This document shows positions 16,527-24,322 of a stretch of 64,000 nucleotides of DNA, piece by piece (the first letter of the stretch is position 1; each line of letters opens with the position of its first letter). Source of the DNA: Klenkia soli (GTDB taxonomy: Bacteria; Actinomycetota; Actinomycetes; Mycobacteriales; Geodermatophilaceae); NCBI RefSeq assembly GCF_900103975.1, contig NZ_FNIR01000011.1:124001-188000 (forward strand), in the 5' to 3' direction. Both the position numbers and the translations under genes were made by a program. A model generated the notes under the pieces. That model had not been told where the DNA came from. It ran no database searches and was given only the letters and a program-made list of their open reading frames with translations.

Positions 16527-17372
16527 ATGCCCGAAGGACACATGATCCACGTGGACGCGCGCCGGTTCGACGAGGCGATGAGCGGCCACGTGGTGCACAC
16601 CGACAGCCCGCAGGGCCGGTTCGCCGACGGGGCCGCGGCCCTGGACGGCCGCACCCTGCGCGGCACCGAGGCGTGGGGCAAGAACCTCTTCCTGCGGTTC
16701 TCCGGCGACTCCCCGCAGTACCTGCACGTGCACCTGGGCCTGATCGGTGGCTGGACCTGGTGGGACGCCGACCACCAGCAGCTGTCCGGCCGCCCGGTGG
16801 TGAAGGCCGACTCCAGCAACGTGCGGCTGCGGCTCCGGGTGGGGCGCGGGGACGCCGCGCGCAGCGCCGAGCTGCGCGGCGCGATCACCTGCACGCTGGT
16901 CGACGAGGAGGGCCTGGACCGCGCCGTGGCCAAGCTCGGCCCCGACCCGCTGCGCGACGACGCCGACCCCGCGCTGGCCTGGGCGAAGGTGCAGAAGTCG
17001 AAGAAGCCGATCGGCGGGCTGCTGCTGGACCAGGCGGTGACCGCCGGCGCCGGGCTCATCTGGCGGGCGGAGGTGCCCTACCTGGCCGGCGTCGACCCGC
17101 ACCGACCCGGGGTCGACGTCACCGAGGACGAGTTCACGACCATGTGGTCGGAGATGCGCCGGGTGATGCAGGCGGCCGTCGAGCGCGGCGGCAAGGAGAT
17201 CACCACCGACCCCGCCGACCGGCCGGAGACCGACGGCCACGTCAGCCGGGACGACGCCTTCTACGTCTTCCGCCGCGACGGCGAGCCCTGCCTGCGCTGC
17301 GGCACGGAGATCCGGGTCGCCGAGATGGGCACCCGCAAGGTCTGGTGGTGCCCCGTGTGCCAGCCGGGCTAG
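16527..17372 (+). CDS. Fpg/Nei family DNA glycosylase (endonuclease VIII-like)
   Basis: A 281-residue base-excision repair enzyme. The N-terminal MPEGH has the catalytic Pro2 and Glu3 that become exposed after Met removal. The helix-two-turn-helix region is near residues 155-180 (GLLLDQAVTAGAGLIWRAEV), and the C-terminal zinc finger has CLRCG at about 255 and CPVC at about 276. MPEGH instead of MPELP puts it with Nei2-type actinobacterial enzymes, which remove oxidised pyrimidines and nick abasic sites. ATG at 16527 is unambiguous because Pro must be residue 2. A parS lies 20 bp upstream. Confidence 0.92.
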   Translation: MPEGHMIHVDARRFDEAMSGHVVHTDSPQGRFADGAAALDGRTLRGTEAWGKNLFLRFSGDSPQYLHVHLGLIGGWTWWDADHQQLSGRPVVKADSSNVRLRLRVGRGDAARSAELRGAITCTLVDEEGLDRAVAKLGPDPLRDDADPALAWAKVQKSKKPIGGLLLDQAVTAGAGLIWRAEVPYLAGVDPHRPGVDVTEDEFTTMWSEMRRVMQAAVERGGKEITTDPADRPETDGHVSRDDAFYVFRRDGEPCLRCGTEIRVAEMGTRKVWWCPVCQPG

Positions 17373-17383
17373 AGGCCCGGCGA

Positions 17384-17456
17384 GTTGATCATCGTCTGGT
17401 GCAGGCCGGACGCCCGGGCGGCCGGCGCGTCCCACCTGCAGCTGCCGATGATCAAC
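17384..17456. repeat. long imperfect inverted repeat, possible terminator
   Basis: GTTGATCATCG (17384-17394) pairs perfectly with CGATGATCAAC (17446-17456). Inside it TGCAGG (17400-17405) pairs with CCTGCA (17435-17440), and GGACGC (17408-17413) with GCGTCC (17427-17432). The result is an extended stem over 73 bp between the convergent nei-like and S4 genes. There is no T-tract. It may act as a terminator or be a copy of a dispersed palindromic element. Confidence 0.6.
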
Positions 17457-17471
17457 AGGTGGGGGGCGTGG

Positions 17472-17687
17472 TCAGGCGATGCGGAAGTCGCCCAGGCCCT
17501 CGACGGTCACGACGTCGCCGGCGCGCAGCTGGCGGCCGCGACGCTCCTCGGGCTCACCGTTCACGGTGATGTCGCCGCTGGTCAGGACATCCTTGACCTG
17601 CGCGCCGGTGGGCACGGCGTCGACGAGCTTGAGCAGCTGACCGAGGCGGATGACGTCCTCGCCCGGACGGAGGTCGACGGTCTGCAC
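17472..17687 (-). CDS. S4-domain RNA-binding protein (YbcJ-like)
   Basis: A 71-residue protein consisting of one S4 RNA-binding domain. The pattern IRLGQLLKLVDAVPTGAQVK then GDITVNGEPEERRGRQLRAG and DVVTVEG matches the small S4 proteins of the YbcJ/YlqH type found next to many actinobacterial genes. GTG at 17687 is taken as start. A CTG at 17696 overlapping the stop of the MOSC gene (CTGA) would add three residues. It is the second gene after the MOSC protein. The RNA target is unknown. Confidence 0.8.
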   Translation of the reverse strand: MQTVDLRPGEDVIRLGQLLKLVDAVPTGAQVKDVLTSGDITVNGEPEERRGRQLRAGDVVTVEGLGDFRIA

Positions 17688-17692
17688 GGGGA

Positions 17693-18397
17693 TCAGTCCA
17701 CCACCAGCTCGTCGCCCACCGCGATCCGGCCACCCGTGGCGGGCATCGCACCCACCGAGAGGGTGCCGTCGTGCTCGCGGTGGATGGTCTTCAGCACGCC
17801 GGTGTCCCGACCGATCCCGCCCGGTTGCGGGCGGGTGGTCATCACGCAGCGCGGCACCGGCTCGCCGACCTCCAGCACCGCCGTGCCCAGCTGGACCTGC
17901 CGGCCGACCAGGTCGTCCTCGCCCGATCCGTCCAGCACGACGTTGGCCCGGAACCGCCGCGGTGACCAGGTGCCGGTGGAGCCGGTCGACAGCAGGGTGA
18001 TGCGGGCGGTGGCGTTGTCGTGGAAGGCTCCGTCGGCCCCGGAGAACGGGTTCCAGCGCGACTCGGTGTCGACGTCGGCCGGGTTCTCGTAGGTGCGCGG
18101 GCCGGTGAAGGACGCCGGCCGCAGCTCCACCGCCCGGCCGACCCACGCCGACAGGACGGCGTCGTCGTCGGTGACCGTGCCGTCGGGCAGCACCACCTCG
18201 GGTCGACCCCCGGTCGCCCGGGCGGCGGCGAAGAGCAGGTCGGGGACCCGGCGGGCGGTCAGCCCGAAACCGGTGCCGGTGTCGAACAGCGCCCAGCCGC
18301 GATCGCCGTCGAACCCCTCGGGGCCCACGTCGACGGCGGCGCACCGCTCGCCCTGCAGCGACTTGACCGGGTAGCGCCAGAGCTCGAGGACCCGCAT
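17693..18397 (-). CDS. MOSC domain protein with beta-barrel N-terminus
   Basis: A 234-residue protein. The N-terminal MOSC_N segment starts VLELWRYPVKSLQGERC, and the MOSC domain contains RFRANVVLDGSGEDDLVG and VGEPVPRCVMTTRPQPG with the conserved Cys. MOSC proteins of this form bind molybdenum cofactor and resemble mARC/YcbX, which reduce N-hydroxylated compounds using an electron-transfer partner; no ferredoxin domain is attached here. ATG at 18397. It is upstream of, and overlaps or abuts, the S4 gene. Confidence 0.88.
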   Translation of the reverse strand: MRVLELWRYPVKSLQGERCAAVDVGPEGFDGDRGWALFDTGTGFGLTARRVPDLLFAAARATGGRPEVVLPDGTVTDDDAVLSAWVGRAVELRPASFTGPRTYENPADVDTESRWNPFSGADGAFHDNATARITLLSTGSTGTWSPRRFRANVVLDGSGEDDLVGRQVQLGTAVLEVGEPVPRCVMTTRPQPGGIGRDTGVLKTIHREHDGTLSVGAMPATGGRIAVGDELVVD

Positions 18398-18419
18398 GCC
18401 CCCAGTGTGGCGCGGCCGG

Positions 18420-20273
18420 TCAGCCGGCGGGGGTCCAGGACAGCGTCCAGCTGCCCGACCAGGTCTGCTCGGGAGCCAGCACGACCAGGTCGGCGCCGTC
18501 GGCCAGGGCGTTGGGCGGGCAGGTCATCGGCTCCACCGCCAGGCTCCGCCGGCGCTGGCCCGCGGGCAGGGTGTCGCCGGTGTAGACCTGCAGCCAGGGC
18601 CAGCTCCGGTCGACCGCCAGCTCCAGCGCGCCGGCCGGGCCGCGCAGCCGCACCCGCGCCCACCCGTCGTCGTCCCGGGTGAGGTCGGTGAGCGCGTCGT
18701 CCAGCGCACGGTCGCCGATCGTGCCGACGGCGCCGTCGAAGGGACGCCGGCCACCGGTGGGCAGCCCGCCGTCCAGGTCCAGCGACGTGCTGGCCGGGAC
18801 GTCGAGGTCGGCGGCGCCGACGTCGCCGTCCTCGTCAGAGCCGACGTGCAGGTAGGGGTGCATGCCGACGCCGAACGGGGCGTCGTGCGTGCCGGCGTTG
18901 CGCACCCGCACGGTGACGGTGAGCCGGCCGGGGTCCAGCCGGTAGTCCAGCGCGACGGCGAGCCGGAACGGGTAGCCCGAGCGCGGTTCGAGCACGGTGC
19001 CGACGGTGACGGTGTCCTGGGTGCGGGCCAGCACCGAGAACGGCTGCCAGGAGAGCAGTCCGTGCATCGCGGAGCCCTCGGCGGTGACGTCGAGCTGCAG
19101 GTCGGCGCCGGCCCAGGACCAGCGCCCGTCGCGCAGCCGGTTGGGCCACGGCAGCAGCAGGCCGCCCCGGCGGCCCTTCGGCACCACGCCCGTGGGGTAG
19201 CCGTCCAGGACGTCCCAGTCGCCCACCGCGAGCCGGCGCAGCCCACCGCCGCGCAGGTCGACCGCCACCCGGGCGGCGCCCCGCTCGAGCCAGGCCCCCA
19301 GCGGCTCCGTGGTCGGCCAGGCCTCCTCGTCCGGGCCCACCCCGGGGGTGCCCAGCAGGTCGGCGAGGACGTCGAGCACCTCGGCCCGGCGGACGGCGGC
19401 GGCCGGTGCGATCTCGGTCAGCCCGAAGTAGCCGTGCACCAGGCCCGGTCCGGGCAGGTGGACGACGTGCACCCCCGCGGCGGCCAGCTCGACGGCGTAG
19501 GTGTCGCCCTCGTCGCGCAGCGGGTCGAACTCCGCGGTGGCCACCACGGCCGGGGGCAACCCGGTGAAGTCGGTGCCCAGCGGCGCGACGGACGCGTCGG
19601 CCCCGTCGGGCAGGTACCAGTCCCAGAACTGCCGCATGTCCGACCGCTCCAGGAACAGGCCGGTGCCGTTCTCCTCGACCGAGGGCATGGTCATGGCCGG
19701 GTCCAGGCCGGGGTAGGCCAGCAGCTGCGCGGCCAGCACCGGCCCGTCCTCGTCCCGGCAGCGCAGGGCCACCCCGGCGGCGAGCCCGGCGCCCGCGCTG
19801 TCCCCGGCCACCACCAGCGGGGCGGTCGGCCACCGGTGCGCGGCCCACCGGACCGCGGCGAGGCAGTCCTCCAGCGGTGCGGGATGCGGGTGCTCGGGGG
19901 CCAGCCGGTAGTCGACCGCCAGCACCGTGGCGCCCAGCCGGTTGGCCACGGCCCGGCAGACCGGGTCGTGGGTGTCGAGGTCGCCGACCGCCCAGCCCCC
20001 GCCGTGCAGCCAGACCACGACCGGCCGGGTCTGCCCGCCGACCCGGCCCAGCCCCGACCGGTAGATGCGCACGCCCAGGTCACCGCCGGGACCGGCGATG
20101 GTGCGGTCCTCGACGTCGGCGACCGGCTCGGGCCGGTACCCCTCGCCCCTGCGGGCCAGGGACAGGGCGCGGTAGCGCTGCCGGTCGACGGCGGCGTCCC
20201 CGCTGACCAGGGGGGTGGCGCCGAGCTCGGCGAGGCGCTGCAGGAACGGCACGAAGTGCGGGTCGATCGGCAC
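18420..20273 (-). CDS. fusion: alpha/beta-hydrolase (HSL-type esterase) plus aldose 1-epimerase-like domain
   Basis: One uninterrupted frame of 617 residues. The N-terminal domain (about 1-310) is a hormone-sensitive-lipase-type esterase: oxyanion motif HGGGW at 90-94, nucleophile elbow GDSAG at 157-161 (Ser159), Asp250 and His280 in GLVHGYFG. From about residue 322 the protein becomes a galactose-mutarotase-like beta-sandwich, with LLLPWPNRLRDGRW, GVGMHPYLH and EPMTCPPNALADG. Normally these are separate proteins. A combined action on acylated sugars is plausible but unproven. ATG at 20273. The gene diverges from the DUF2510 gene. Confidence 0.85.
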   Translation of the reverse strand: MPIDPHFVPFLQRLAELGATPLVSGDAAVDRQRYRALSLARRGEGYRPEPVADVEDRTIAGPGGDLGVRIYRSGLGRVGGQTRPVVVWLHGGGWAVGDLDTHDPVCRAVANRLGATVLAVDYRLAPEHPHPAPLEDCLAAVRWAAHRWPTAPLVVAGDSAGAGLAAGVALRCRDEDGPVLAAQLLAYPGLDPAMTMPSVEENGTGLFLERSDMRQFWDWYLPDGADASVAPLGTDFTGLPPAVVATAEFDPLRDEGDTYAVELAAAGVHVVHLPGPGLVHGYFGLTEIAPAAAVRRAEVLDVLADLLGTPGVGPDEEAWPTTEPLGAWLERGAARVAVDLRGGGLRRLAVGDWDVLDGYPTGVVPKGRRGGLLLPWPNRLRDGRWSWAGADLQLDVTAEGSAMHGLLSWQPFSVLARTQDTVTVGTVLEPRSGYPFRLAVALDYRLDPGRLTVTVRVRNAGTHDAPFGVGMHPYLHVGSDEDGDVGAADLDVPASTSLDLDGGLPTGGRRPFDGAVGTIGDRALDDALTDLTRDDDGWARVRLRGPAGALELAVDRSWPWLQVYTGDTLPAGQRRRSLAVEPMTCPPNALADGADLVVLAPEQTWSGSWTLSWTPAG

Positions 20274-20411
20274 GGGGTCACCTCACCACGGGCGCGGACG
20301 CCGGGCGACCGCTCGGCTGTGGGTTCGCTGCCAATCCGGCGATCACCGGTCCGTCACGGCGACGATCGCGCCTACGGTGCCGGCGTCGCAGCACGCCGTC
20401 CAGGAGGAACC

Positions 20412-20795
20412 ATGACCGCACCGGCCGCCGGCTGGTACCCCGACCCCCACGGCACCGGTGGCACCCGCTGGTGGGACGGCGGCGCCTGGACCGAGCACGC
20501 CGCTCCCCCACCCGCACCCTGGACCCCGGCCCCCGCCCCGTGGAGCTCGACGACCACCGCCCCGGCGCCGACCGGCTGGCGGCGCCACCGGTACAGCCTG
20601 CTCGTGGTGCTCTTCGCCGCCGTCTACCTCGGGCTGGCGCTGACCGTGCACATCGCGGTGCTCGGCGTCCTCCCCGCCCTGATGGCTGCCCGGGCGGTGC
20701 AGGCCGAGGAGCCGCTGGCCGGCGGTGCGGTGGTCATCGCGATCGCCAGCGTGCTGCTGGCCATCGCCGGGTTCGCCGGGCTCTGGCGGTTCTGA
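20412..20795 (+). CDS. DUF2510 membrane protein
   Basis: A 127-residue protein. The N-terminus has the DUF2510 motif GWYPDPHGTGGTRWWDGGAW, followed by a Pro/Thr-rich linker and two hydrophobic helices (about 60-80 and 95-122). An exact AGGAGG (20402-20407) lies five bases before ATG. DUF2510 is an actinobacterial module of unknown function usually attached to membrane segments. No partner is evident; the next gene also encodes a small membrane protein. Confidence 0.85.
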   Translation: MTAPAAGWYPDPHGTGGTRWWDGGAWTEHAAPPPAPWTPAPAPWSSTTTAPAPTGWRRHRYSLLVVLFAAVYLGLALTVHIAVLGVLPALMAARAVQAEEPLAGGAVVIAIASVLLAIAGFAGLWRF

Positions 20796-20882
20796 CGCGA
20801 CCCCGGCCCGTGACGGGTCGAGGGGTGGATCGGTGACAGACGTCAGTGGTGCCGGGCGCCCTCCCCGGCGAAGACTCGGGTC

Positions 20883-21296
20883 ATGCCCGAGACCACGTTG
20901 CGAGCCGCAGACTCAGACCGCGCCACCGTCGCCGAGGTCCTCGGCACCGCGATGAAGGACGGTCGGCTGACCGTCGAGGAGTACGACGAGCGCCTGGCCG
21001 CCGCCTACGCGGCGCGCACCCACGCCGACCTCGCCGTCCTCACCGCCGACCTGCCGGTGCCCCGGGCGGCGGCCGCGCCGGCCGGCGGGCCGACCTACGG
21101 CAGCTGCGGGGGCGGTGACCTGCGGAACGCCTGGCGCGGGTACGCGACGGTCGCGCTGGTCGTGTGGGCGGTCTACCTGATGTCGTCGCTGGCCGGCGGC
21201 TTCGGCTACCCGTGGCCGGTCTGGGTCGTCGGGCCCTGGGGCGCCGTCCTGCTGGCCCGCACCCTCGGCACCCGCGGAGCGCTCGCCCGCCGCTGA
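20883..21296 (+). CDS. DUF1707 (SHOCT-like) membrane protein
   Basis: A 137-residue protein. Residues 5-58 form the DUF1707 domain, with the pattern LRAADSDRATVAEVLGTAMK, DGRLTVEEYDERLAAAYAAR and LAVLTADLP. Two hydrophobic segments occupy about 85-130. The family is widespread in actinobacteria and of unknown function; the N-terminal domain is related to short helical oligomerisation motifs. It is followed by a strong palindromic terminator. Confidence 0.88.
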   Translation: MPETTLRAADSDRATVAEVLGTAMKDGRLTVEEYDERLAAAYAARTHADLAVLTADLPVPRAAAAPAGGPTYGSCGGGDLRNAWRGYATVALVVWAVYLMSSLAGGFGYPWPVWVVGPWGAVLLARTLGTRGALARR

Positions 21297-21317
21297 CCAG
21301 CCGGACCGCCAGCAACG

Positions 21318-21355
21318 ACGAGAGGCCCCACCCGGATCCGGGTGGGGCCTCTCGT
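21318..21355. terminator. bidirectional terminator, 38-bp perfect palindrome
   Basis: A perfect palindrome centred between 21336 and 21337 with arms ACGAGAGGCCCCACCCGGA and its complement. It lies between the DUF1707 gene and the convergent tRNA-Leu, so it can end both transcripts. Confidence 0.9.
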
Positions 21356-21363
21356 CTGCACTG

Positions 21364-21446
21364 TGGGCAAGGGGGGAGTTGAACCCCCACGTCCTTTCGG
21401 ACACACGGACCTGAACCGTGCGCGTCTGCCATTCCGCCACTTGCCC
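21364..21446 (-). tRNA. tRNA-Leu (anticodon CAG)
   Basis: Reading the minus strand, the acceptor GGGCAAG pairs with CTTGCCC and the anticodon loop TTCAGGT sits between CACGG and CCGTG, giving anticodon CAG. A long variable arm (TGTCCGAAAGGACG) marks a class II tRNA, and GTTCAAC is the T loop. Length is 83 nt. The discriminator is A, and CCA is not encoded. Confidence 0.93.
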
Positions 21447-21458
21447 TGGCGAGGGAGA

Positions 21459-21464
21459 ACACTA
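21459..21464 (-). promoter_or_regulatory. possible -10 box of tRNA-Leu
   Basis: TAGTGT on the minus strand lies 13 bases upstream of the tRNA 5' end. No convincing -35 hexamer is visible at the usual distance. Confidence 0.3.
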
Positions 21465-21585
21465 GCAGTCGGCTCCCGAGGGTTTCCGCCGGGGCGTCGC
21501 GGGCTCACCGGGCGTCCTCGACGCCTGGTCACGGTTACGATCGGCCCTCAGTCAGCGGGAGGTCAACCGAGCGTAGGGAGCGACT

Positions 21586-22458
21586 GTGGGTGTGCTGCAG
21601 CGCTTCGAGCGTCGCCTCGAGGGCATGGTCGGCCTGGCGTTCGCCCGGGTCTTCAAGGGCAAGGTGCACCCGGCCGAGATCGCCAAGGCCCTGCAGCGCG
21701 AGGCCACGGAGCAGCGCAAGGTCATGGGCGAGGGCCGGGTGCTGGTCCCCAACGTCTACGACGTCCGCCTGGGCCCCACCGACTACGAGAACCTCTCCGA
21801 GTGGTCCGAGCAGCTGGCTGCCGAGCTGGCCGACATGGTCGCCGAGCACGTGGCCGACGAGGGCTTCCAGACCTTCGGCGACATCCAGGTCCGCCTCGAG
21901 CGGGACGACGAGCTGCACACCGGTGTGTTCGAGGTCGCCTCGCACGTCGCCGACCCCGGTGCGGCCCGACCCGAGCGCCGCGCCCGGTTGTCCGCCGGCC
22001 TGGACGACGACTGGGGCGGCCCGGTCCCGGGGCACAACACCGGCGCCCCCGCCGTCCCGCCGCCGGTCCCGCCCGTGGCCGGGCGCCCGCCGCTGCCCCC
22101 GCTGCCCTCCATCCAGGGCCGTGGGCCGGCCGGCCCGTCGGTGGTCGGCCGCTCCGGCCAGCGCCCCGGCGTGAGCCACGTGCTCGTCGTCGACGGTCCC
22201 GGCACCCGGCACGTCCTGGGCCCCGGCAGCAACGTCATCGGGCGCGGCACCGAGGCCGACATCCGGCTCCCCGACACCGGGGTCAGCCGCAAGCACGTCG
22301 ACGTCGTCCTCGAGGGTCCCGTGGCCGCCGTCCAGGACCTCGGCTCGACCAACGGCACCCTGGTCAACGGCCGCCGCGTCGGCCGCCAGCCGCTCAGCGA
22401 CGGCGACGTCATCCGCATCGGCCACTCCGTGCTGGTCTACCGGCAGGACGGCGCATGA
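21586..22458 (+). CDS. fhaA: FHA-domain protein FhaA (DUF3662 plus FHA)
   Basis: A 290-residue protein. DUF3662 (about 1-115) begins MGVLQRFERRLEGMVGLAFA and holds FKGKVHPAEIAKALQREATE. A Pro-rich linker follows, then a C-terminal FHA domain with SNVIGRGTEADIRLPDTGVS, RKHVDV and DLGSTNGTLVNGR. FHA domains bind phosphothreonine. In mycobacteria FhaA is recruited by phosphorylated PknB substrates and helps control peptidoglycan synthesis. GTG at 21586 with TAGGGAG upstream is used. It heads the operon fhaA-fhaB-pstP-rodA-pbpA-pknA-pknB, in which the first five junctions overlap or nearly touch. Confidence 0.95.
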   Translation: MGVLQRFERRLEGMVGLAFARVFKGKVHPAEIAKALQREATEQRKVMGEGRVLVPNVYDVRLGPTDYENLSEWSEQLAAELADMVAEHVADEGFQTFGDIQVRLERDDELHTGVFEVASHVADPGAARPERRARLSAGLDDDWGGPVPGHNTGAPAVPPPVPPVAGRPPLPPLPSIQGRGPAGPSVVGRSGQRPGVSHVLVVDGPGTRHVLGPGSNVIGRGTEADIRLPDTGVSRKHVDVVLEGPVAAVQDLGSTNGTLVNGRRVGRQPLSDGDVIRIGHSVLVYRQDGA

Positions 22459-22916
22459 CCGCCGAGATCGTGCTGCAGGTCTTCCGGTTCGGGTTCCTGC
22501 TGCTGCTCTGGCTGTTCATCTTCGCGGCGTTCCGGGTGGTCCGGGCCGACCTGCTGGGCGGGCGCGCCGGGCGGGTGGCCTCGGTGCCCCCGCGCGCGCA
22601 GGCGGGCAAGAAGAAGGGCGCCCGCGGGCCGAAGAACCTCTTCGTGACCGCCGGCCCGCTGTCGGGCACCCGCATCACCCTCGGCGAGCAGGCCATCCTG
22701 ATCGGCCGCGCCGACGACTCCACCCTCGTCCTCACCGACGACTTCGCCTCCTCGCGGCACGCCCGGCTCACCAACCGCGGTGGCCAGTGGTACGTCGAGG
22801 ACCTCGGCTCCACCAACGGCACCTACCTGGACCAGCAGCGCGTGCAGGGCCCGCTGCTGGTGGCCCAGGGCCAACCGATCCGGATCGGACAGACAGTGCT
22901 GGAGCTCCGCTCATGA
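22455..22916 (+). CDS. fhaB: FHA-domain protein FhaB
   Basis: A 153-residue protein with one N-terminal transmembrane helix (about 8-27, LQVFRFGFLLLLWLFIFAAF), a Lys-rich stretch, and an FHA domain (ILIGRADDSTLVLTDDFASS, RHARL, DLGSTNGTYLD). It is the phosphothreonine reader linked to the rod and division machinery in mycobacteria (FhaB/FipA). ATG at 22455 overlaps the fhaA stop (ATGA), and its own stop overlaps pstP in the same way. Confidence 0.95.
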   Translation: MTAEIVLQVFRFGFLLLLWLFIFAAFRVVRADLLGGRAGRVASVPPRAQAGKKKGARGPKNLFVTAGPLSGTRITLGEQAILIGRADDSTLVLTDDFASSRHARLTNRGGQWYVEDLGSTNGTYLDQQRVQGPLLVAQGQPIRIGQTVLELRS

Positions 22917-24322
22917 CGTTGGTGCTGCGGTACGCCGCCCGCTCGGACCGCGGCCTGATCCGCGGCAGCAACCAGGACTCCGTCTACGCCGGCCCGCGGT
23001 TGCTCGCCGTCGCCGACGGCATGGGCGGCCACGCCGCCGGCGACGTCGCCAGCAAGGTGGTCATCGCGGCGCTGGAGCACCTGGACGACGACGCCCCCAC
23101 CGGCGACATGCTGTCCTCCCTGCGCAACGCGGTCTTCGACGGCAGCGAGCACCTGCGCGAGGTCATCCGCGAGTCCCCCGAGCTCGAGGGCATGGGCACC
23201 ACGCTGACCGCGGTGCTGTTCGCCGGCGGCCGGCTGGCCCTGTGCCACGTCGGCGACTCCCGGGCCTACCTGGTCCGCGACGGCCAGCTCTCGCAGATCA
23301 CCCACGACGACACGTTCGTGCAGACCCTGATCGACGACGGCCGGATCACCGAGGACGAGGCCAACAGCCACCCGCAGCGCTCGCTGCTGCTGCGTGCCCT
23401 CAACGGCCAGGAGGTCGACCCCGACCTCTCCATGCGCGAGGCGCGCGCCGGTGACCGGTACCTGCTGTGCTCCGACGGCCTGTCCGGCGTGGTCAGCCAC
23501 GAGACGATGGCCGAGGCGCTGCGCGACCCCGACCCGCAGGCCACCGCCGACCGGCTGATCGAGCTGGCGCTGCGCAGCGGCGGCCCGGACAACATCACCT
23601 GCATCGTGGCCGACGTCGTCGACGACGACGGCAGCTCCCGCATCGACCCGGTCGTCGACGGCGCCGCGGGGGACAACCGCGGGCAGCGCGAGGTCGACCC
23701 CCGCTCCGCCGCCGGCCGGGCCGCGCTGGCCGACCCGAGGCCGGCCACCCCCACGGCGTCGGTGACCACCGCGAGCCCGCCGGTGAAGCGGCGCCGACCG
23801 CTGCGCACCGTGCTGGTCGCGCTGGGCGTCGTGGTGGTCCTCGGCGCCGCAGCGGTCGGCTTCTACGCCTTCGTCGGCAACCACTGGTTCGTCCGCTCGG
23901 TCGACGAGGGCGACGTCGGCGTCTACCGCGGCATCAACGCCTCGCTGGCCGGCATCGACCTCTACCGCCTGGACACCGCCACCGACCTGGCCTGGACCGA
24001 CCTCACCCTGGCCGCGCGCAGCCGGGTCGGTTCCGGGATCGACGCCAGCGACCGCGAGGACGCCGACCGGATCCTGGCCAACCTGCTCGAGCAGCGGCTG
24101 CCGCTCTGCCGCACCCCGGAGTCCACCCCGACCTCCGGCTCGGCGTCGGCCACGGCGTCGGCCACGGGGTCGACGACGGGCGCACCGACCACCGTCGACC
24201 CGGGCGCCACGGGCACCCCCAGCGGCACCGACCCGACGAGCACCGCCCCGGCCACGACCACGCAGACGACGACGTCGAGCCGGACGCAGGAGCCGGGAGT
24301 GGACTGCCGGGAGGCAGGCTGA
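22913..24322 (+). CDS. pstP: PP2C-type serine/threonine phosphatase PstP
   Basis: A 469-residue protein. The PP2C domain (about 5-240) has the metal-binding Asp35-Gly-Met-Gly-Gly-His motif (VADGMGGHAAGD), VGDSRAYL, LLCSDGLSGV and GPDNITCIV. A transmembrane helix follows around 300-322 (RTVLVALGVVVVLGAAAVGF) and then an extracytoplasmic domain with a Thr/Ser-rich tail. It dephosphorylates PknA, PknB and their substrates. The stop overlaps the rodA start (TGATG). Confidence 0.95.
   Translation: MTLVLRYAARSDRGLIRGSNQDSVYAGPRLLAVADGMGGHAAGDVASKVVIAALEHLDDDAPTGDMLSSLRNAVFDGSEHLREVIRESPELEGMGTTLTAVLFAGGRLALCHVGDSRAYLVRDGQLSQITHDDTFVQTLIDDGRITEDEANSHPQRSLLLRALNGQEVDPDLSMREARAGDRYLLCSDGLSGVVSHETMAEALRDPDPQATADRLIELALRSGGPDNITCIVADVVDDDGSSRIDPVVDGAAGDNRGQREVDPRSAAGRAALADPRPATPTASVTTASPPVKRRRPLRTVLVALGVVVVLGAAAVGFYAFVGNHWFVRSVDEGDVGVYRGINASLAGIDLYRLDTATDLAWTDLTLAARSRVGSGIDASDREDADRILANLLEQRLPLCRTPESTPTSGSASATASATGSTTGAPTTVDPGATGTPSGTDPTSTAPATTTQTTTSSRTQEPGVDCREAG

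Noticed and set aside
16543-16555. ATCCACGTGGAC near the start of the nei-like gene
   Set aside because: Only the inner CCACGTGGA matches parS; the outer arms are lost and the sequence encodes conserved residues.
13542-17435. A 1297-codon minus-strand frame
   Set aside because: It overlaps the GlcD-like and Nei-like genes in antisense and is low-complexity; the real minus-strand gene here is the RNB ribonuclease in another frame.
12923-17569. An open frame of 1548 codons on the plus strand
   Set aside because: It runs across several genes with clear family motifs on both strands. It is Arg/Gly/Ala-rich nonsense typical of stop-poor frames in very GC-rich DNA.
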